From Priapulus caudatus (Eukaryota > Priapulida > Priapulimorpha > Priapulimorphida > Priapulidae): a stretch of DNA of 28,090 nt. Below the pieces are notes generated by a model. That model made no database searches and was not told the origin of the DNA. It saw only the letters and a list, made by a program, of their open reading frames with translations. How positions within the stretch are numbered: position 1 is the stretch's first letter; each line of letters opens with the position of its first letter. The DNA is taken from NCBI RefSeq assembly GCF_000485595.1, contig NW_014577389.1, positions 190,674 through 218,763 of the forward strand. The letters run 5' to 3'. This document shows positions 1-8,962 of the stretch, in pieces. The translations under genes and the position numbers were made by a program.

Positions 1-56
<56 letters not shown>

Positions 57-66
57 ACACACACAC
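1..66. repeat. AC/GC dinucleotide microsatellite
   Basis: An (AC)n run is interrupted by a (GC)n block at about 41-54 and then resumes. It starts at the window edge, so its full length is unknown. Alternating purine-pyrimidine sequence of this kind can adopt Z-DNA. It probably lies in an intron of the carbonic anhydrase-related gene whose first visible exon is at 1059. Confidence 0.95.
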
Positions 67-1058
67 AACACGCTTCAGATCCTTGCACGGTAAATAGTGA
101 TATTCCTTGTACGTATCCATTCGGCAAACAATTATTAATTTAAAATGATCCGTGAAAATCATTTGTGGTTATAACGAACAAAATATCGAACGTGTATTTG
201 GTGTGTTGTGTTATTATATAGCTAGATTAAACCTATAACCAGCTAAGTTTCAACCATATATTCATTTGATAAAGAGCTGTAAACGCTTACCGCCGACATA
301 ATATAACATTATTATATAATGTATATATTATTATATGCATAATATATAATAAAACATATATATATATGTATATAATATTATATTCTACATAATGCAGAAC
401 CCATGCATATGGAATAGGCGCATACAAAGTATACGTCACCATCGAAATACGAGAAACCGCCGTATGTCTTTCCATTATTTCTTTTATGCTTGTTATTTGT
501 ATGTATATAAATGTAGAAAATCAGCAATCATTTTGTCGTATTCGCCATGACCGCTTAAATAACATGTTTCAATACTCCACACATGCCAAGTGCATGTGTA
601 GGAAATTGGCATATACATCATATGGTAATACGTGCCCATACATCGTTCGAATAACTCGTCTTAGAAGATGTCCGTCGTAACGGGAATGTGAATGTGACGT
701 GTGCCTCTAGCGGACGTACATCCACAACGAGCGATTGAGACTCTTGGCTTTCACTAAAAATTTCCTAGCGGCCGGACAAAAGCACAATCGCGATTGCTAT
801 GCTTCGAATGTTTTCCTTTGCGGTTTTTTTTTTAATTTAACGCGAACGGAATATGACGAGTTTTCTGCTTATAAATGTTTTAAATATTTAATGTTTTAAT
901 AAAAGCAGAAACGTCAAGCGCGCACACTCAAGCACGATAGAGGCACTGCGATCAAATGCCATTGAGAAATTGCTTTATGGGTCGTTCTTTGACGTTTTCG
1001 ATCATTGTAAGGGGGTCGTATACACACGTAATAAATGTCCGGCTCTACATCTTTACAG
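67..1058. other. Probable intron upstream of first visible CARP exon
   Basis: No exon is recognised here. The stretch is AT-rich. A TA-rich, partly self-complementary block lies at about 297-392. A pyrimidine-rich acceptor (ctttacag) ends it at 1058. The exon that should precede 1059, carrying the metal-ligand part of the carbonic anhydrase fold, was looked for and not seen, so it is probably outside the window. Confidence 0.6.
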
Positions 1059-1125
1059 GTTGGAAAGACGCGTAATCAAGAATTAACCCTTCTCATCGAA
1101 AACATCACTGAAATAATTTATAAAG
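1059..1125 (+). CDS. Carbonic anhydrase-related protein (CA10/11-like), internal exon
   Basis: This 67-bp exon encodes VGKTRNQELTLLIENITEII followed by YK. That resembles the segment of alpha-carbonic anhydrase-related proteins that reads roughly (I/V)G.T.N.EL..L.....(K/E)..YKG. It is bounded by a good acceptor (atctttacag) and a good donor (AAAG|gtaaag). It enters in phase 0 and leaves with one base of a split codon. That base joins the two bases opening the exon at 3204 to make GAC (Asp), giving YKDQRVPAS. The reading frame runs on into a CT repeat only because the intron has no early stop. The gene's earlier exons, including those for the histidine ligands, are not visible, so catalytic competence cannot be judged here. 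Confidence 0.82.
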
Positions 1126-1139
1126 GTAAAGCAATCTAT

Positions 1140-1168
1140 CTACTCCTCTCTCTCTATCTCTCTCCCCT

Positions 1169-1220
<52 letters not shown>

Positions 1221-1366
1221 GTCTATCTCTATCCTCCCCTCTCTCTCTTCTCTCTCTCCTCTCTCTCTCTCTCTCTCCTCTCCCTCTCTTGCTCTCTCTC
1301 TCTCTCTCTCTTTCTCTACTCTATCTCTCTCTTCCTCTCTCTCTCTCTCTGCTCTCTCTCTGCCCT

Positions 1367-1445
<79 letters not shown>

Positions 1446-1468
1446 GTCTCTCTATCTCTCGTCTCTCT

Positions 1469-1501
<33 letters not shown>

Positions 1502-1506
1502 TATAT

Positions 1507-1540
<34 letters not shown>

Positions 1541-1660
1541 ATATATATAGCGAATATAATATATATACTCCTTTCGTCTCTCTATCTCTATCTATCCTAT
1601 CTATCTATTCTAATCTATCTATCTATCTATCTACTATCTATCTATCTATCTATCTATCTA

Positions 1661-1715
<55 letters not shown>

Positions 1716-1765
1716 ACTCCTCTCTCACTTTCTTCCTCTCTCTCTCTCTCTGTCTGTCTCGACCA
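1140..1765. repeat. Compound CT / AT / CTAT microsatellite
   Basis: (CT)n with scattered interruptions runs to about 1487. Then come (AT)n at 1487-1550, a CTAT-type tetranucleotide block at about 1578-1660, and (CT)n again to about 1755. The Ser-Leu and Arg-Glu open frames through it are products of the repeat. The tract is polypyrimidine on the plus strand and begins only about 15 bases after the exon donor. Confidence 0.95.
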
Positions 1766-2902
1766 TAGCTGTGTCTCGTTTTTGGTTATTAAAAGAACGA
1801 GAAGCAACAGCGTCGACGGCCTGCTGCGTACACGCGGGCATTCCGCTGACATTGATATTTCCCAGCGGCCCGACAGCTGATGTTTCCGTCAACACGTTCA
1901 AACGTCGGAACTGTCTTTGCAATCAGGGCTAATAGTCGATCAAACCGAACTATCCCGTCGGAAAAAAAAGTTCTCCAGGATCTCGGAGCCAAATTAATTA
2001 ATAGTCGACTTGTAACGCGAGAAGAAAACGATTCGCTCGCTTGCCAGGCTTTCGTTTGGCGTCTTTGTTCCCGCATAAAAATAAGTAACCGTCAAAATCC
2101 GAAAAATCCGATATTTATCAACAGAAAGCGTTCATGTTGATCATTTTTCAATTTGCGGCGCATTTCCGAGGAGTTACGGGGGGCGGGGACGAATAGCGGA
2201 CGATTTCTAGTGAAAAGAGTTTCCTCCCTCCCCCCTCCTCGTTATCGGGACTGAGCTTGGCGAGAAAAGCTTCGCTTCACGTTCTAAACATATTCACGCG
2301 CCGGTATGGTGTTCCAAAATTGCCATCGCGCGTCGTGCGATTCAAATGTGCCGGCGAGTTATAACTCTTGGACACACGTCGGAGCTATTCTCGACGGGCG
2401 AGCGTTTACGATAAGCGCCGTAAGGTTTCAAGGTCACACTACGGAACGCCCCCTCCCCCGCTCCGCACAGCTGAATCGCAGGGTAGCGTTACATCTTTTC
2501 ATCGTTTTTACTCAGTCGTTTCAGTTCGCCAGCCGTTTAAAGAAGATACGGGCTTTCTAAGGTTATGGGTTGATTTTCGCTTTGTGTCCCTTTTATGAAT
2601 TACGATTTGGCGTATATGACGGATTTAATCGACCTTACAAGGGTGCAGTTACGTTTGTCATGATTTCATTTTTAAATGTTAGCAAGTGTGCGTTAAATTA
2701 TAGCATCGCATCCATTTTGATAGCTTTGTTTACTTTTGTTCCATCGTATCTCTGTTATTCGCTACCTATGTAAGAGTGCATCAAATATGTTTGTAATCAA
2801 TTTCGAAAGAAGTTACACGAGCTACAACGTCTTCTATGTCACTCTCGTGCAGCGGCCGTTGTGCAATTTCCTTTTACGTGTTTCTCTATGCATATAATAT
2901 CT

Positions 2903-3098
2903 TAACGCTCTGTATATCTATGTACCTGTATATCTCATATAGTCCTTCTGCGTTCCTTAGAAAGTGGCAGGGTCAGACCCGAGAAAGCAGATGCTCTTAA
3001 CGATTTGTATATCTATGTAACTATCTATATATACCTCGTGTATTCCTTGTACATTCCTCAGAACGTGGCAGGGTCACACCCGCGCATGCAGATGCACG
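2903..3098. repeat. Diverged tandem duplication, about 95-100 bp unit
   Basis: Two adjacent copies begin at 2903 (taacgctctgtatatctatg) and 2998 (taacgatttgtatatctatg). Both end with a conserved stretch around gtggcagggtca and gcagatgc. Divergence is moderate, with small indels, so the duplication is not recent. It lies wholly inside a CARP intron. Confidence 0.8.
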
Positions 3099-3203
3099 TG
3101 TTAGACTTCATTTATTTAGCGGCTTACAGACCTTTATTGCGACGGTGAGCGCGCAATAGTAGTTTTCCGTTTCTACGTTCAGTGCAACTTTTATTGTTTC
3201 TAG

Positions 3204-3358
3204 ACCAAAGAGTGCCAGCTTCTTACGTGTCTGTGAGCGAGATGCTGCCGGATACGCAGCAGTACATAACATACGAAGGATCGACTACAACGCCTGGATG
3301 TCAGGAGACGGTCACGTGGATCATCATAAACAAACCCATTTACGTCACAACACAGCAG
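3204..3358 (+). CDS. Carbonic anhydrase-related protein (CA10/11-like), core exon
   Basis: This 155-bp exon carries the most recognisable alpha-carbonic anhydrase segment in the window: LPDTQQYITYEGSTTTPGCQ, then ETVTWIIINKPIYVTTQQ. The TTTPG stretch lies over the conserved threonine pair of the active-site loop, with glycine where active enzymes usually have a second proline. The PGCQETVTWII.NKPIY.T pattern is closest to CA10/CA11-type CARPs, which are secreted, catalytically silent, and in vertebrates bind neurexins. The acceptor is ttgtttctag. The donor is CAG|gtatat. The exon enters in phase 1 and leaves in phase 0, matching both neighbours. Assignment to the CARP group rather than an active enzyme rests on sequence resemblance, since the histidine ligands are outside the window. 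Confidence 0.93.
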
Positions 3359-3877
3359 GTATATAGATCGAGTCGATAGCCGCCAAAGTTCGATCCTTCT
3401 TCCTTCAGATAGATTTGAGCGAGTGATATTTCGCGTGAAGATGATAAAGTCGTCCTACTCTCATCGTATCTGTCTAAAAGAGTATTGTAATCGGTGCTAA
3501 TGGTATATTAGCAGAACCGTATGACGTGTCTTAAGCGCGTAGCTGTCCGATTGCAATTTGCTTGCGCCAATGTCTGAATATTCCACGCACTTACATTTGA
3601 AAATGTTAACCTCGATGCCTCACTTCAAAACTGCTAGCTGTTAGAGTGAAGGGTTTCTATTATTCACGTGCAAGTTGCCGCGTGGCATCACAGATGCCGT
3701 CGCTTCTATGCGATCGCTCGACAACAGGCCCAGCGCGGCTTCAAAGAGCTGATTACCAGCTTGAAAGCAGCGTTGATATCGCGGTGTATGATCTAGCGCG
3801 TAGAATGTCTACCAATATGCGGGGCGTGTGAAATCTTTAAGTTATGGTTTATTTACAGCACTCTTCTCTGGCGCGCT

Positions 3878-3891
3878 CGCGATCTCTCTCG

Positions 3892-3928
<37 letters not shown>

Positions 3929-3960
3929 GCGCTCTCTCTCATCTCTCTCTCTTTCTCCCC
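3878..3960. repeat. CT microsatellite with CGCG interruptions
   Basis: A (CT)n tract is interrupted by cgcgctc and cgcgcgctc blocks. The Arg-Glu open frame on the minus strand is the repeat read in reverse. Confidence 0.9.
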
Positions 3961-4536
3961 ATCAGAAACTGTATGATTCTCTTCGGCAATGCGACGGCGC
4001 TCGGTGAAAGAATTTATGGGATGCACATTCTCTCTGAATAAAAACATGTGTTCGTTCTCGCGTTCCGCGATGCTCGGGAAGACCAGTATATCTAATCTCG
4101 TACACGCACCGTTGTCGTTAGCGTCATGCTGTCCCCCGCTGTTTCTCACAAATAACCAAGCGCGGGCGTTCGGGCGCTGTCCCCAGAGATCTACCGCAGT
4201 TTTTTATTAGAATTCCATTCCATATCGCCTAGAAACAGCTTACGCGTTTGCCGGGTTAGCGCTTCCGGCGGTGCTCGCCGGCCGTCGCTGGAGGCCGATA
4301 TAGCCGCTGGAAGAATTCGCGTTTTAACGACAGACGAGAGGTTATCGCCTCGTATCGACGTTGGCCAGCACACAGACGAGAGCAGTGGGAGGAGAAATCT
4401 GAGGAATGACAGAAATCATGCTGCCTGCTCTTCGCCGTGTTTTTGATGAGCAAACGTATGTTGAACTCGACCAACTCGAAACTGATTTCTATTTGTCGCT
4501 TTTCCTTCGTGCTTTCCCCTTCACTCACTGTCGCTT

Positions 4537-5135
4537 GTCTCTCTCTCTCTCTCTCTCTCTTCTCGCTCTCTCGCTTGTCTCTCTCTCTCTCTCTCTGACT
4601 CTCTCTCTCTCTCTCGTACACGCCTTCTCTCTCTCTCTCTTCTCTCTCTCTCTGCTCTCCTCGCTTCATCTCCTCTCTCATCCGACCTCTCTCTCACTCT
4701 CTCTCTCTCTGTTCTCTCATCGCTCTCTCTTCTCTCGTCTCTCTCTCTCTCTCTCTCTCTTCTCGTTGCACGCTCTCATCTCTCTCCCTCTCTCTTCCTC
4801 TGTTGTCGCGCGGTGTGTGTGTGTTGGGGGGGGGGGGGTGGTGTGGGTGTGTGTTTGGTTCGTTTGTGTGTTTCTTCTTTCTATCCAGCTATCTCGCTCT
4901 ATCTTTCGTTCGTTTGTTTCTTTCTTTCTATGCATCTATCTATCAATCTTCTATCAATCTATGCACACGCCGCACACCCACGACGCACCACAGCAAACAC
5001 ACACGTAGCGCTGTACATGCACACCCGCACGCGACGTCCACGCGGCGCATTCACAGGCACGCACGCTCCACACCACGCGTCCACAAAAAAACTAACAAAC
5101 AAAGACCAACATGCGCGCGCACCTTTTCCTAACTT
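4537..5135. repeat. Low-complexity block: CT, poly-G/GT, CTAT, CA-rich
   Basis: (CT)n with interruptions runs from 4537 to about 4800. A GT/poly-G segment containing a G run follows at about 4815-4860, then ctat/ttcg-rich sequence to about 4960. A CA- and CGCA-rich stretch with scattered direct repeats extends to about 5125. The overlapping open frames on both strands are explained by the repeats. Confidence 0.88.
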
Positions 5136-5144
5136 CTACTCTTC

Positions 5145-5275
5145 GCCCCCTCCCCCCCCTCTCTCTCTTCTCTCTCTCTCTCTTCGTCCCTCTCTCATCC
5201 TCTCTTCTCTCCTCTCTATATAGTAATATTATTTATTATATATATATATATATATATATTTTATAATATATATTA
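5145..5275. repeat. C/CT tract followed by TA-rich palindrome
   Basis: A poly-C/(CT)n tract at about 5145-5217 is followed by tatatagtaatattatttatta, a pure TA run, and ttataatatatattaa. The TA part is self-complementary about its centre and could extrude as a cruciform. Confidence 0.8.
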
Positions 5276-5426
5276 AAGAGGAGCAAGAAGAGTGTGATGT
5301 ATGCTGTGTATTACATATATTCTGTTCTTCCCCCTTCTATCTCTCGTTTCCGCCCTCGCTCTCGCTCTCTTCGCTCACCGCTTTCTTGTCAATATGTTAT
5401 ACATCTATGTTCATATCTTCACGACT

Positions 5427-6540
5427 GCAAGCCTCACGCCCCTATCCACTCGTTCCGGATCGTTCACATGCAAAGTCCTCACGCCACCCTACCCCACTCG
5501 TCCGTCGTTCACATGCAAGGCATCACGTCCTCCACCATCGTCCGTCGCTCGACATACAAGCTCTCACGCCCCCACCCACTGTCGTCCGTCGTTCCACATA
5601 CTAGCCTCACGTCCCCCCACCCGTCCCGTCGTTCACATTGGCAAGCCTCACGCCCGCCACCCACTCGGTCCGTCGTTCACATTATACAACGCCACACGTC
5701 GCCCACCCACTCGTCCGTCGCTCACATACAAGCTCACGTCCCCGCCCACCTCGTCCCGCTCGCTCACATACAAGCCTCACGCCCCCACCACTCGTCCGTC
5801 GTTCACATGCAAGCCTTCGACGCCCACCCAACTGTCCCGTTCGCTCACATGACAAGCCGGCACGCCCGACCACCCACTCGTCCGTCGTTCACATACAAAG
5901 GCACAAAACGTCCCACCCACTCGTCCGTCGCCTCACATTACAAAGGCTCACGTCGCCCGCCCACCCGTCCGGTCGCTCACATTACAAGCCTCACGCCCCC
6001 ACCCACTCTCACGTCGTTCACATACAAGCCTCACGCCCCCACGCACTCGTCCCGTCAGTTCACATGCAAAGCCCTCACGCCCCACCCACATCGTCCGTCT
6101 CACATACAAGCCTCACGGCCCCCACCCACCTCGTCCGTCGTTCACAATGCAATCCTCACGCCCCCACCCACCTGTCCGTCGCTCACATGCAAGCCTCACG
6201 CCCTCACCCACCCGTCCTTCGCTCACATACAAGCCTCACGTCCCCGCCCACCCGTCCCGTCGCTCACATACAAGCCTCACCTCCCCACTCGTCCGTCGTT
6301 CACATGCAAGCCTCACCTCCCCACTCGTCCGTCGTTCACATACAAGCCTCACGCCCCACCCACTCGTCCGTCGTTCACATGCAAGCCTCACGCCCCCACC
6401 CACTCGTCCGTCGTTCACATGCAAGCCTCACGCCCCCACCCACTCGTCCGTCGTTCACATGCAAGCCTCACCTCCCCACTCGTCCGTCGCTCACATACAA
6501 GCCTCACGCCCCCACCCACCCGTCCTTCGCTCACACGCAT
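5427..6540 (+). repeat. 40-bp C-rich minisatellite, roughly 28 copies
   Basis: The unit contains CAAGCCTCACGCCCCCACCC followed by ACTCGTCCGTCGTTCACATG. Identical copies start at 6381 and 6421, which fixes the period at 40 bases. Shorter variants lacking part of the GCCCCCACC block occur near 6300-6330 and 6461. Copies at the left end are more diverged than those at 6280-6500, so the right side is the homogenised, probably younger side. The unit has no stop codon in any plus-strand frame, which explains the 500-codon open frame across it. The array stops about 25 bases before the acceptor of the next CARP exon. Confidence 0.95.
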
Positions 6541-6565
6541 ACGCTACGATCTAGCTGTATTTCAG

Positions 6566-6697
6566 CTGAACACGTTGCGGGGGCTTCACCAGGGCACGAT
6601 ACAACACCCACAGGCGCACCTCGGCAATAACTACAGACCGCCTCAGCCGCTCCATCACAGACCAGTCCGCGCCAACATCGAGTTCAACCTGAAGCAG
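6566..6697 (+). CDS. Carbonic anhydrase-related protein (CA10/11-like), C-terminal core exon
   Basis: This exon has 44 codons, phase 0 at both ends, with acceptor tgtatttcag and donor CAG|gtgcgt. It encodes LNTLRGLHQG at its start and LGNNYRPPQPLHHRPVRANI near its end. The RP.QPL..R.(V/I)R.NI..N pattern is the closing strand region of the alpha-carbonic anhydrase fold, where active enzymes have NWRP.QPL. The LGNN...QPLHHR version is typical of invertebrate CARPs, as far as I recall. The exon follows directly from the exon at 3204, whose last codons align with the ...IY(V/I)T segment. The frame stays open upstream through the minisatellite and downstream into the intron, so splice sites rather than stops define the ends. 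Confidence 0.93.
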
Positions 6698-7093
6698 GTG
6701 CGTCACGTCACCGGGCAACAAATGGCGTCTGCGCGCGCGCGCGCGCGTAAAATCACATGTATAATGCACGAGTGTGTGCGTGTGAATTTGTTACTTATGC
6801 TGATTCGCTTGATTAATAAGTAATCACCAAACATGTCAACCGTGTTTCTTAATAAACTCGACATAATCATATGCTTTCGACAGGGCATATGATTTTTTCA
6901 CCCATCGTTATATAGTGAATGCATTTGGGTAATTGGCCAAGCCATGCAGACTATATGATGCAAGTGCAGTCGTGCCAGGCTGGTAGAAAAATTGCATCGT
7001 TATAGTACGCGTGTACATATTTGTTATAAATGTGCGAGTGCGTACGCGAGTTTGTTCCTGCGTTCAAGTACTAACATCCTCATTTATTTTCAG
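6698..7093 (+). other. CARP intron, short
   Basis: This 396-base intron has a gtgcgt donor and a tttattttcag acceptor. Near its start is a (GC)n run at 6731-6747, which is potential Z-DNA. A 10-bp stem hairpin lies at 6865-6894 (aatcatatgc, 10-base loop, gcatatgatt). Nothing else is recognised. Confidence 0.8.
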
Positions 7094-7136
7094 GGCAGAA
7101 AATGTCCTTCCATGAAGCCATTAACATACTACAAAG
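7094..7136 (+). CDS. Carbonic anhydrase-related protein (CA10/11-like), penultimate exon
   Basis: This 43-bp exon encodes GRKCPSMKPLTYYK plus one base of a split codon. The acceptor (tcatttattttcag) is strong. The donor AAAG|gtacgg is acceptable. In CA10-type proteins the same place reads Q-G-K-D/E-C-P, and invertebrate relatives have CP.M....YY(R/K)AN, so the match is good despite the shortness. If the donor at 7137 is not used, the frame continues as GTVPMHSRRSEMSEINMR to a TAA at 7190-7192, with AATAAA at 7341-7346. That is a possible alternative 3' end. Confidence 0.85.
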
Positions 7137-7340
7137 GTACGGTTCCCATGCACTCACGACGCTCAGAGATGAGTGAAATTAACATGCGATAATTAATATT
7201 CATAGTGTTACTACAGAAACCGCATGAATCTTGAACGTATTGGACTAAAAATCTGCATATTGTTATAGGCACGCAAAATATGGAAATAAGAGATGACGAG
7301 CGTTCTATCGCGGTCTGGTTTAAGTACATGCACGCTGTGA

Positions 7341-7346
7341 AATAAA
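7341..7346 (+). promoter_or_regulatory. Candidate polyadenylation signal AATAAA
   Basis: AATAAA lies about 150 bases after the TAA at 7190-7192 and is followed by a GT-rich stretch (ggcttttgtcttg). It would serve a CARP transcript that reads through the donor at 7137. A single hexamer is weak evidence alone; the combination with an in-frame stop makes it worth noting. Confidence 0.35.
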
Positions 7347-7509
7347 CGCAGGGCCGGCTTTTGTCTTGCGCTGATCATCAGTGCTGTAGTTTCTCACCGA
7401 GCTATTCTGTTCTAATTAGATCACTCAGCCTCGCGATTGTATACTAAGACATAATTATCAGCAATGTATCGTGAAGGCGTCACTTCGTGCACGTCCCGCT
7501 ACGGCGTAG

Positions 7510-7590
7510 ATACAATAATGTAACCCAAACACAGGATAGGGTGTTTGGGTTATCCCCCCACTATCCTGTGTTTGGGTTACATTATTGTAT
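7510..7590. repeat. Perfect 30-bp inverted repeat (foldback element)
   Basis: Arm 7510-7539 is the exact reverse complement of arm 7561-7590, with a 21-base loop. The arms contain taacccaaacacaggatag. The loop repeats gtgtttgggtta, part of an arm. The flanks are similar: tacggcg occurs on both sides within an 11-base window, with two mismatches. This looks like an imperfect target-site duplication of a tiny MITE-like insertion, although tacggcg also recurs nearby at about 7605. Confidence 0.85.
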
Positions 7591-7614
7591 ACGGCGGTGA
7601 TGTGGGCTACGGCG

Positions 7615-7755
7615 GTGCTGTGGGCATGTGACGTATGCGATACGTCTGTACGTATGAGATGTGACGGATGAGATATGCCTGTGCGTATGACATGTGACGT
7701 TTCAGATACGGCGTATGAGATGTGACGTATGCGTTGTGAGATATGTACGTGCTAT
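7615..7755. repeat. Diverged tandem repeat around gtatgagatgtgacg
   Basis: Several variants of gtatgagatgtgacg, gatgagatatgcctgtgcg and gtatgacatgtgacg follow one another with no strict period. It is probably an old minisatellite of roughly 17-35 bp units. Confidence 0.6.
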
Positions 7756-8002
7756 AACGTGGGCAGACGTAACTTCTTCCTTCGTCTGCTAGTACTATAG
7801 GCGTCATTACAATGTTTTCGTCATCGTTTCGTGGTGCTGGGAGTAACTATAGCTTATATCCTCCACTGCTGTCGGGAGTAAATAAATGTTTTTTCATCGT
7901 CCCTTGCTGCTGGGCTGTTTAACCATGGGCTTTATGCTGGGCTGTTTAACCAAGCTGTTTATGTCTTCATTTGCTGCCAGAATTTAACTATAAGCGGCTT
8001 AT

Positions 8003-8038
<36 letters not shown>

Positions 8039-8547
8039 TTACGGAAGAGTAACTTTGAGCTGTTCGTGCTACTGTTAGGTGTATCTATACGCTGTTTATC
8101 TCTCCCTTTCCACGGAGGAGTACGTAACACTATGTTGCTGGCTTCTATCCTCAGCCGTAATTACCCAGTTTTCGGCTCCTGCTGCTAGACCTAACTGTCT
8201 CGGCGATTTACTCGCGAGCAGAAGTGTATGAGCGTTTTTTTCGGCGCATCGCTGCATCGATGTAGCTCTTCAGGCAATGCTGATCAAAGCAACTCGATTT
8301 CCCGCGTCTTTCCGCACTCGTGATCGCGATGAAAACGAACCGCTTCCCTGGGCTAGAGCCGCCGCCGTCGTAGATCAACGCGAGCTCATCGAAAACAAGA
8401 AATTTGCGAACATCATAGACGACCGCTGGATAGTATTCTATACCTTTTGTCACGGCCTCCAGCGCCGAGTCATTGCGAAATTCCGCGCGCCCACGACGAA
8501 CTGCCAGCAGTGTGTGATAGTAGCTTAGTTAGCTAATTACGATAGGG

Positions 8548-8759
8548 CAGGGTTTCATAACGTGTGGTCCGTGGACCCCTTTGGGGTCCGTGGATGAGCT
8601 TCAGGGTGTCCGTGGATGGGCTTCAGGTGGTCCGGGAATCACAATCTATGCGTAATTTTGTGTTTATGTGCTTATGTGCATTTTTCTGTGGAGGGGTCCG
8701 TATAGCTTTCACCAGATTCTCAAAAGGGTCCGTGACTCACAAAAGGTTAATCATCATTG
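8548..8759. mobile_element. hAT-like non-autonomous DNA transposon (MITE), 212 bp
   Basis: The ends are CAGGGTTTCATAAC and, reversed, CAATGATGATTAACC, each followed within about 10-15 bases by GTCC-GTGG/ACGGACCC(C)TTT. These are degenerate terminal inverted repeats of the kind with GGGGTCCGTG motifs common in hAT MITEs. The flanking 8-mers cgataggg (8540-8547) and cggtaggg (8760-8767) agree at 7 of 8 positions, consistent with an old 8-bp target-site duplication. Internal copies of gtccgtggatg(a/g)gcttcagg form a short direct repeat. There is no coding capacity. Confidence 0.7.
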
Positions 8760-8817
8760 CGGTAGGGGTTATATTACGAACGGCTTGAACGACATCGCGT
8801 CTAGCGGCCCGTTATAG

Positions 8818-8825
8818 TGACGTCA
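8818..8825. promoter_or_regulatory. TGACGTCA (CRE-like palindrome), one of several
   Basis: A perfect TGACGTCA lies here, with a one-sided variant (CGACGTCA) at about 8836-8843 and perfect copies at 9319-9326 and 9707-9714. CREB/ATF proteins bind this palindrome. Whether these copies are functional cannot be told from sequence. Confidence 0.4.
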
Positions 8826-8939
8826 GTTAACATGACGACGTCACGGATGACGACGTACACTGACATGCAGTGAAGGCTAGGAGCCGACGTTGCGACGACG
8901 AGAACTGTCAAAATTAATGCTGGCGTTCATTTATTTCAG

Positions 8940-8962
8940 CGAATATCCTGGATGCGAGTTAG
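8940..8962 (+). CDS. CARP, proposed last coding exon (C-terminus and stop)
   Basis: After the acceptor ttcatttatttcag, the first two bases complete the split codon left at 7136. Translation gives A-N-I-L-D-A-S and TAG at 8960-8962. The joined sequence YYKANILDAS resembles the end of CA10-like proteins (YR.N.W and related YYRAN forms), which supports the join. The phase also fits without adjustment. Against it, only seven residues are involved, and the region 8941-9069 is also open in a different frame with a 42-codon tail. That frame would need a donor two bases into a codon, which I do not see. The exon's 3' untranslated part presumably continues. AATAAA at about 10806 is one candidate end. 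Confidence 0.55.

Larger units (their letters stand above)
1126..3203 (+). other. CARP intron, repeat-rich
   Basis: This intron has a gtaaag donor and a ttgtttctag acceptor. Its first 650 bases are microsatellite. The rest is mixed sequence with a C-rich/G-rich patch at about 2175-2245 and a tandem duplication at 2903-3098. Open frames at 1880-2140 and 2306-2560 match nothing I recognise and are probably chance. Confidence 0.75.
3359..6565 (+). other. CARP intron with extensive simple-sequence DNA
   Basis: This intron is about 3.2 kb, with a gtatat donor and a tgtatttcag acceptor. Part 3359-3880 shows nothing I recognise. From 3880 it is dominated by CT tracts, a G run, CA-rich sequence, a TA palindrome and the 40-bp minisatellite described separately. 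Open frames here are low-complexity or chance. Confidence 0.8.
7137..8939 (+). other. Probable CARP intron or 3' region
   Basis: This stretch is 1.8 kb between the penultimate and the proposed last coding exon. It contains AATAAA at 7341, a perfect 30-bp inverted repeat at 7510-7590, and a diverged repeat block at 7615-7755. It also has a short direct repeat of tgctgggctgtttaacca near 7907 and 7932, a TA run at 8006-8032, and a hAT-like MITE at 8548-8759. Overlapping open frames at 8208-8528 on both strands match nothing I recognise. Confidence 0.6.

Noticed and set aside
1035-1768. Long Ser-Leu open frames over CT repeats.
   Set aside because: They are (CT)n read in frame; only the first 22 codons from 1059 are exon.
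5427-6540. Regular repeats suggesting a CRISPR array.
   Set aside because: The whole 40-bp unit repeats head to tail with no unique spacers, and the context is an animal intron.
5294-6823. A 509-codon open frame.
   Set aside because: It is the stop-free 40-bp minisatellite plus one CARP exon and intron sequence. Splice sites and homology place the coding part at 6566-6697 only.
8208-8528. Overlapping 81- and 83-codon open frames on opposite strands.
   Set aside because: No recognisable domain, no convincing splice sites, and mutual overlap suggest chance in a GC-richer patch.
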